From an uncultured Christensenellaceae bacterium (lineage in GTDB: Bacteria; Bacillota; Clostridia; Christensenellales; UBA3700), in assembly GCA_944381325.1 (NCBI GenBank), contig CALWKS010000002.1:62001-126000 (forward strand): DNA of 64,000 nucleotides. Reading direction: 5' to 3'. The notes below the pieces were generated by a model. The model made no database searches. It worked only from the letters and a program-made list of their open reading frames with translations, and was not told the DNA's origin. The position numbers and the translations under genes are program-made. Of this stretch, positions 60,080-64,000 are shown piece by piece; the first letter of the stretch is position 1, and every line of letters begins with the position of its first letter.

Positions 60080-61687
60080 TCAGTATTTATTGTCGTTTTT
60101 CTCGTACTCCACGTTCTCGTTGCCGCCGTACCAGGTGCGGATAGTGTTGAGTCTGCTGAAGAGATTTACCGCGCGGTATATCTCTTCCTTCGCGTAGTTG
60201 AGCCCGTACATATCGAGAAGAGGAATATAATCCTTCACCCTTTGCAGAAACTTCTTGAAATTCTTCGGGCCGCCGTACCAGGACACCTCTGCAAGCGCTT
60301 CCATACGCGGGAAGAGCTGGAATTCCAGCTTTGACGGCGTAGATATCCATTCTGTCCACAGCGCTCCTTCTATGCCCTTGACCTTATTGTCGTACATCGA
60401 TATGAAACCTTCGAAATAAGGATTGAACATATAAGTGTTTCTGAGAGGATATTGCGCGTAAGGCATATCGAAATAGAAATACTTATGCTTGCTCATAATG
60501 ACGTTGCCGCCCTTCTTGACGTGCTTTATGACCTTGCGGTCCTTCTGCGGCGTCCAGTACTGAACGATAACGTCGTTTTCAAGATTGTCTCCCTCAAGCA
60601 CCTCGTTCCAGCCGATAAGTCTTCTTCCCTTTTCGCGGACATACTTTGCTATCTCGTTTATAAACCAGCCCTGCAGCTGTTTTTCGTTCTTAAGTCCGAG
60701 AGAACGGATAAGCTCCTGACAAGCAGGACAATCTTTCCACTCTTCCTTAGGCGCTTCGTCTCCGCCGATATGGAAATATGGCGCGGGGAACAGTTCACAC
60801 ACCTCGTCGATAACGTCGTAAATGAATTCGAGCGTAGTCGGCTTGCCTATGCACGCGCTTCTGTTCCAGTCCTTAATGCCCTGAGAAAGCGGTATCTTAC
60901 CGCCGAAATAATAATGAACGTCGCGCTTGAGTTCTCTGCACGCGAGCCACGGATAAGCCGCCATAGCCGCCGCGAAGTGCGCGGGCATATCTATCTCGGG
61001 GATAACGGAAATTCCTCTTTCAGCCGCATAAGCCACGATTTCTTTTATCTTTTCCTGAGTGTAATAACCGCTTACAGGCACATCGTCAACGTCTGTGGAC
61101 TGCCAGCCGTGTATCTGCGACCTCGGTCTCTTCGATCCGATTTCAGTAAGCAGCGGATATTTTTTGATTTCTATTCTCCAGCCCTGATCGTCGGTAAGAT
61201 GCCAGTGCAGAACGTTGAGTTTGTGCATACTCATTACGTCGAGCAGTTTCTTGACCTCTTCTTCGCCGAAGAAATGTCTGGATTCGTCCAGAAGGATGCC
61301 TCTCCAGCCATAACGCGGATAGTCGTTTACCTTGCCGCAAGGAACTTTTGTATCCAGTTTCGACGTACCCATCATAGAGCCCACTCTGAGCGTCTGCACG
61401 GCATAAAGCGCGCCTGCGGGGTCTCCTGCGGAAATATTGATTCCGTTTTCGTCCACCTCGATGCGATAACTCTGCGGAGAAAGTTCTGCCGCATAGCCTA
61501 TCTTGAGTACGTTTTTGCCTTCTTTACCCAGTTTTTTACACAATCCTTTTTCAAGTATTTCGGTAATGACCGGGGCAGTCAGCTTGAATTTGGCATCTAC
61601 GTCAAGCGCGTCTATCTGCGCCATATCGTAAAAACCGCCCTTTCTGGCTTCAACGCATGATTGAGGCCTGGGAATAATTTCTTTCAT
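60080..61687 (-). CDS. GH20 beta-N-acetylhexosaminidase
   Basis: A 535-residue enzyme: an N-terminal GH20b-like domain (about 1-115, ending A-G-A-L-Y-A-V-Q-T-L), then a TIM barrel starting at W-R-G-I-L-L-D-E-S-R-H-F-F. The catalytic pair is Asp310-Glu311 in H-I-G-G-D-E, with N-V-L-H-W-H-L-T-D-D-Q-G-W-R and W-T-E-W as substrate-site motifs. It releases terminal GlcNAc or GalNAc by substrate-assisted catalysis. No signal peptide, so it acts on imported oligosaccharides. ATG at 61687 follows GAAGGAG. It lies downstream of a GPH transporter and a lipoprotein, forming a plausible hexosaminide uptake and cleavage unit. Confidence 0.93.
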   Translation of the reverse strand: MKEIIPRPQSCVEARKGGFYDMAQIDALDVDAKFKLTAPVITEILEKGLCKKLGKEGKNVLKIGYAAELSPQSYRIEVDENGINISAGDPAGALYAVQTLRVGSMMGTSKLDTKVPCGKVNDYPRYGWRGILLDESRHFFGEEEVKKLLDVMSMHKLNVLHWHLTDDQGWRIEIKKYPLLTEIGSKRPRSQIHGWQSTDVDDVPVSGYYTQEKIKEIVAYAAERGISVIPEIDMPAHFAAAMAAYPWLACRELKRDVHYYFGGKIPLSQGIKDWNRSACIGKPTTLEFIYDVIDEVCELFPAPYFHIGGDEAPKEEWKDCPACQELIRSLGLKNEKQLQGWFINEIAKYVREKGRRLIGWNEVLEGDNLENDVIVQYWTPQKDRKVIKHVKKGGNVIMSKHKYFYFDMPYAQYPLRNTYMFNPYFEGFISMYDNKVKGIEGALWTEWISTPSKLEFQLFPRMEALAEVSWYGGPKNFKKFLQRVKDYIPLLDMYGLNYAKEEIYRAVNLFSRLNTIRTWYGGNENVEYEKNDNKY

Positions 61688-61747
61688 TACTTTTTCTCCT
61701 TCTTCTTTTGCAGAGTACTGCTTGCAAAACACTCCTCTCAGTGTCCG

Positions 61748-62455
61748 TTATTCCGTTACAGAGCTCCAGGCGGGTATATTTATATTCGGTCCGCCGTAAG
61801 CGATGCTTATATTGAAACTCTCCTTTGTATCTCCGATATATGCCAACTTATCGTTGACCACGCGGATATTGAGTCCGTCGTATGCGGCAAGCGGATTGCC
61901 CTCTTTTAACACCTTAGCGGTTATGTATACCACCTTGCCTGTACGCGTTACTGAAGATATCTGCAATTCTTCCTCCGTCAGTCCTTTGAGAAGACCCGAT
62001 ACGCTCTCCATATTGTATCCCTTGATCTTCTCGTCGTTCAGGAATTCGGCAAAAGAACATTCCTTAAGCTGCCACTTATCTTCCGCGTAAGAAAGCATAC
62101 CCGTCTTATAATCCGATTCAGAAGCTTTCTTCGCCTCTACTCCGCTTTTAAGAGACTTGCCGTAATAAGTATCTTCGTAAACGGTCTTTATTATATCTCC
62201 CGTCGCAACGGTGAATTTTGCCGTTTCTCCCTGAACGTTGAGACTGTACTGCACGTATTTGCCGTTGGCGGAAGTATTGTCGTTCTGTCTGTACTTAATA
62301 TAATAGGTATCGCTTGCCAGCGCGTTTTCAATACCTTCCGAAAGCAGACTCCTTCCTTCTTCAACCGTCAGCTTCTGATTGCACCCGGTAAGGGTAAGAG
62401 CCGCCGTCAATAATATTATAAACGAAATTATAGCAGTTTTTACAATTTTTTTCAT
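61748..62455 (-). CDS. Lipoprotein of unknown function
   Basis: A 235-residue protein with a lipoprotein signal peptide (M-K-K-I-V-K-T-A-I-I ... L-T-L-T-G-C-N). The mature part is mixed beta and helix without a family I know; the layout (sequence Y-V-Q-Y-S-L-N-V-Q-G-E-T and V-V-Y-I-T-A-K-V) is compatible with the LolA/YdeI-like shell of small surface lipoproteins. It overlaps the GPH transporter stop by four bases (ATGA) with GGAGG upstream, and precedes the hexosaminidase gene by 60 bases. Perhaps an accessory to uptake; unproven. Confidence 0.72.
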   Translation of the reverse strand: MKKIVKTAIISFIILLTAALTLTGCNQKLTVEEGRSLLSEGIENALASDTYYIKYRQNDNTSANGKYVQYSLNVQGETAKFTVATGDIIKTVYEDTYYGKSLKSGVEAKKASESDYKTGMLSYAEDKWQLKECSFAEFLNDEKIKGYNMESVSGLLKGLTEEELQISSVTRTGKVVYITAKVLKEGNPLAAYDGLNIRVVNDKLAYIGDTKESFNISIAYGGPNINIPAWSSVTE

Positions 62456-64000
62456 AAGTTATCCTCCCCGTTGTCGACAGAAGCCTGTTCAGAGCCGGTT
62501 TCTCCTGCTAATACACTCTCTTTCAGAAGATCCCCTTCATTGAGATGTTCATGACTCGAAAGAAGGCTTTCGTCTGCACAACCGTCAAGAACGTTCTGCT
62601 CGTGAGCGCGGCGCTTAAGATCTTCGATCATGCGTTCCTGGTCCTTTTCAGTCATATTCCAGAACAGATAAGGTATGCCGTGAAGCACAGCGCCTATAAC
62701 CGCAAGCACAGCGAGCGCCGAAAGCATCGGCGAACGGATCGCTTCGTCATAAAGCACGTCGTAGTCGTTGATAAGACCGTAATATTCGTTTATAAACGGA
62801 ATGATATAGTTTGTGCCCATAGCGACGAGAGAGTTGATTATCGCAAAGTTCTGAGAAAAACCTTCGAGTCTGTCGCCCGTACGCCACTGCTGATAATCCA
62901 GTGCGTCTGCGCTCATGGCGGGAGCTGTGATTATCTGCACCGCACTACCCCAGAACGCTATATAACAAGCCGCGGCAAACACGTAGAAATTGTCATTATA
63001 GAAAATCAGCGGCACCATCGAAATGCCTATTGCCGCGTCTGTTATCAGCACGGTGTTCTTCTTGCCCGTTTTCTTTATGATGAACGGACCCATTACCATT
63101 CCGACAAGCGAAGCCGTACCCATAACAAGGCTCGCTACAGACTGTATAACTTCGTTCTGAAGCATATATACGTAAGCCCACATCATGCAGGCAGTTACGG
63201 CGCCTCTTGCAAAAGCGAACCAGGTCGCCACGTTGTTTATCCAGAAATATCTGTTCTTGCAGATTTTTACGAAACCGTCGACGAATTTTACTTTCTGAAC
63301 CTGTCTGCGAGGAACGATTATTCTCTCTTTAGTGCCAAAATAAGCAAGAAAGCCGAGTCCGCATCCGATAAAAGAAAAGAGCGGGAATATGACCTTGTAA
63401 AAGTTCTGATCCACCTGCCCGAGATCGAATCCCTTTGCTATAAGCGGGAAAATCGCGCCGGTAATGGTGGGAGCCATGCTGTAAATAACAGAGCTAATGG
63501 ATATTATCTTGGCGCGTTCGTTTGTATTGGGGGTAAGGAGCTGTACAAGCTGAGTGTACATACCCAGATAGAACTGATAAATAAAATTCATCAGTATGTA
63601 AAGCACTCCGACGCATATCAGTATCGTCTGTTTGCTCCATGAAAGCGGAATATACGCCGTAAGCGACATAAGAATCGCACAAGGCGGTCCCAGCCACAAT
63701 ATCCACGGTCTGGCTTTACCTTTATTACCCGGCGTATTGTCGATTATCCAGCTTTTCAAAGGCTGGATCACGATTGAGAAAATCGTGTTTATCATAAGAA
63801 GCAACGCAAGGTCTGTCGGTTTAAGACCGTAAACCGTACCTATGAGCAGACAGTTTGCCTGAAGCAATATCTGACCTGCGATTGCAGCGATGAACTGCAC
63901 GCCCATACCGCCGACGGAATAGGCAATCGTCTCTTTGTTGGCTACGTAGTTGCCTTCGCTCGGCTTGTTCCAATAACGGAAAAAGTCTTTGACTACTTCG
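62452..64000 (-). CDS. GPH-family symporter, N-terminus beyond window
   Basis: The frame is open from the window edge (first full codon 63999-63997) to 62452, about 516 residues, so only a short N-terminus is missing. The visible start R-Y-W-N-K-P-S-E-G-N-Y-V, then Y-S-V-G-G-M-G-V-Q-F, and W-I-I-D-N-T-P-G-N-K-G-K-A-R-P-W are typical of GPH glycoside symporters; an ATG at 63906 in mid-segment is not the true start. About eleven or twelve membrane segments and a long acidic cytosolic tail of about 60 residues. Translationally coupled to a lipoprotein and upstream of GH20 hexosaminidase, so a hexosaminide substrate is likely. Confidence 0.88.
   Translation of the reverse strand, partial: EVVKDFFRYWNKPSEGNYVANKETIAYSVGGMGVQFIAAIAGQILLQANCLLIGTVYGLKPTDLALLLMINTIFSIVIQPLKSWIIDNTPGNKGKARPWILWLGPPCAILMSLTAYIPLSWSKQTILICVGVLYILMNFIYQFYLGMYTQLVQLLTPNTNERAKIISISSVIYSMAPTITGAIFPLIAKGFDLGQVDQNFYKVIFPLFSFIGCGLGFLAYFGTKERIIVPRRQVQKVKFVDGFVKICKNRYFWINNVATWFAFARGAVTACMMWAYVYMLQNEVIQSVASLVMGTASLVGMVMGPFIIKKTGKKNTVLITDAAIGISMVPLIFYNDNFYVFAAACYIAFWGSAVQIITAPAMSADALDYQQWRTGDRLEGFSQNFAIINSLVAMGTNYIIPFINEYYGLINDYDVLYDEAIRSPMLSALAVLAVIGAVLHGIPYLFWNMTEKDQERMIEDLKRRAHEQNVLDGCADESLLSSHEHLNEGDLLKESVLAGETGSEQASVDNGEDNL

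Noticed and set aside
60452..61660. 402-residue plus-strand ORF opposite the GH20 gene
   Set aside because: Antisense shadow; the minus strand has an intact hexosaminidase with catalytic residues.
1..64000. CRISPR arrays, IS elements, phage genes
   Set aside because: No regularly spaced repeats, transposase, integrase or phage structural genes were found on either strand.

Overview
The window looks like chromosomal DNA from an endospore-forming member of the Firmicutes, most likely a gut-type Clostridia. Reasons: a spoIIR-sleB-ypeB cluster, a veg-sipL-like-ispE cluster that echoes the Bacillus veg/ispE neighbourhood, Gram-positive style lipoproteins and membrane-anchored surface proteins, strong AGGAGG-type ribosome binding sites, sigma-A promoters with 16-18 base spacers, and carbohydrate and glycerol catabolic genes. 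No phage, plasmid, IS element or CRISPR array is visible.

Layout. 1-3080: two GH18-like secreted glycosidases (the first cut by the window edge). 3347-5139: a MATE exporter, tRNA-Ser(UGA) and a short duplicated tRNA 3' end. 5186-6765: an SGNH/sialate-esterase-like protein, a compact unit encoding a 22-residue cationic peptide, and a VOC/glyoxalase protein. 6834-7956: a regulator locus with a palindrome, a repeat-rich leader, a 44-residue ORF, an XRE regulator and a small partner protein. 8040-10709: ypeB, sleB and spoIIR. 10808-13861: a fused MacB/FtsX-type ABC transporter behind a nested palindrome. 13876-18432: ispE, a SPOCS/LysM (SipL-like) protein, veg and a DECD-box RNA helicase. 18455-20959: an SDR reductase, a candidate small RNA and a Wzz-like membrane protein. 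21057-24584: a tight four-gene operon (SCP2-like, two degenerate iron-ADH-like proteins, queH). 24608-30332: a 48-residue small protein, a DUF2804 protein, an MFS transporter, and an AraC regulator divergent from a GH36 alpha-galactosidase. 30586-49911: two giant surface proteins (3062 and 3372 residues) in one transcription unit, about 30% of the window. 50595-53731: a CoA-transferase, DegV and a divergent TetR regulator. 53837-59999: a GPH-family transporter and a glycerol operon (glpK, DUF1667 protein, two FAD oxidoreductases). 60080-64000: a GH20 hexosaminidase, a lipoprotein and a GPH transporter cut by the window edge.

How it fits together. The sporulation genes cover forespore-to-mother-cell signalling (spoIIR), spore coat/cortex assembly (SipL-like) and germination (sleB, ypeB). 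The glycosidases and sugar symporters suggest scavenging of beta-N-acetylhexosaminides and alpha-galactosides. The glycerol operon makes and oxidises glycerol-3-phosphate. The giant proteins are probably surface-displayed.

Points most worth a second look: the 22-residue peptide unit at 6022-6241; four promoters whose -10 box lies 6-7 bases from the start codon (18398, 18455, 14688, 26085), implying leaderless mRNAs; the SCP2/degenerate-ADH operon; the candidate small RNA near 19321; and the giant repeat lipoprotein. All calls come from reading the sequence; no search or folding program was run.
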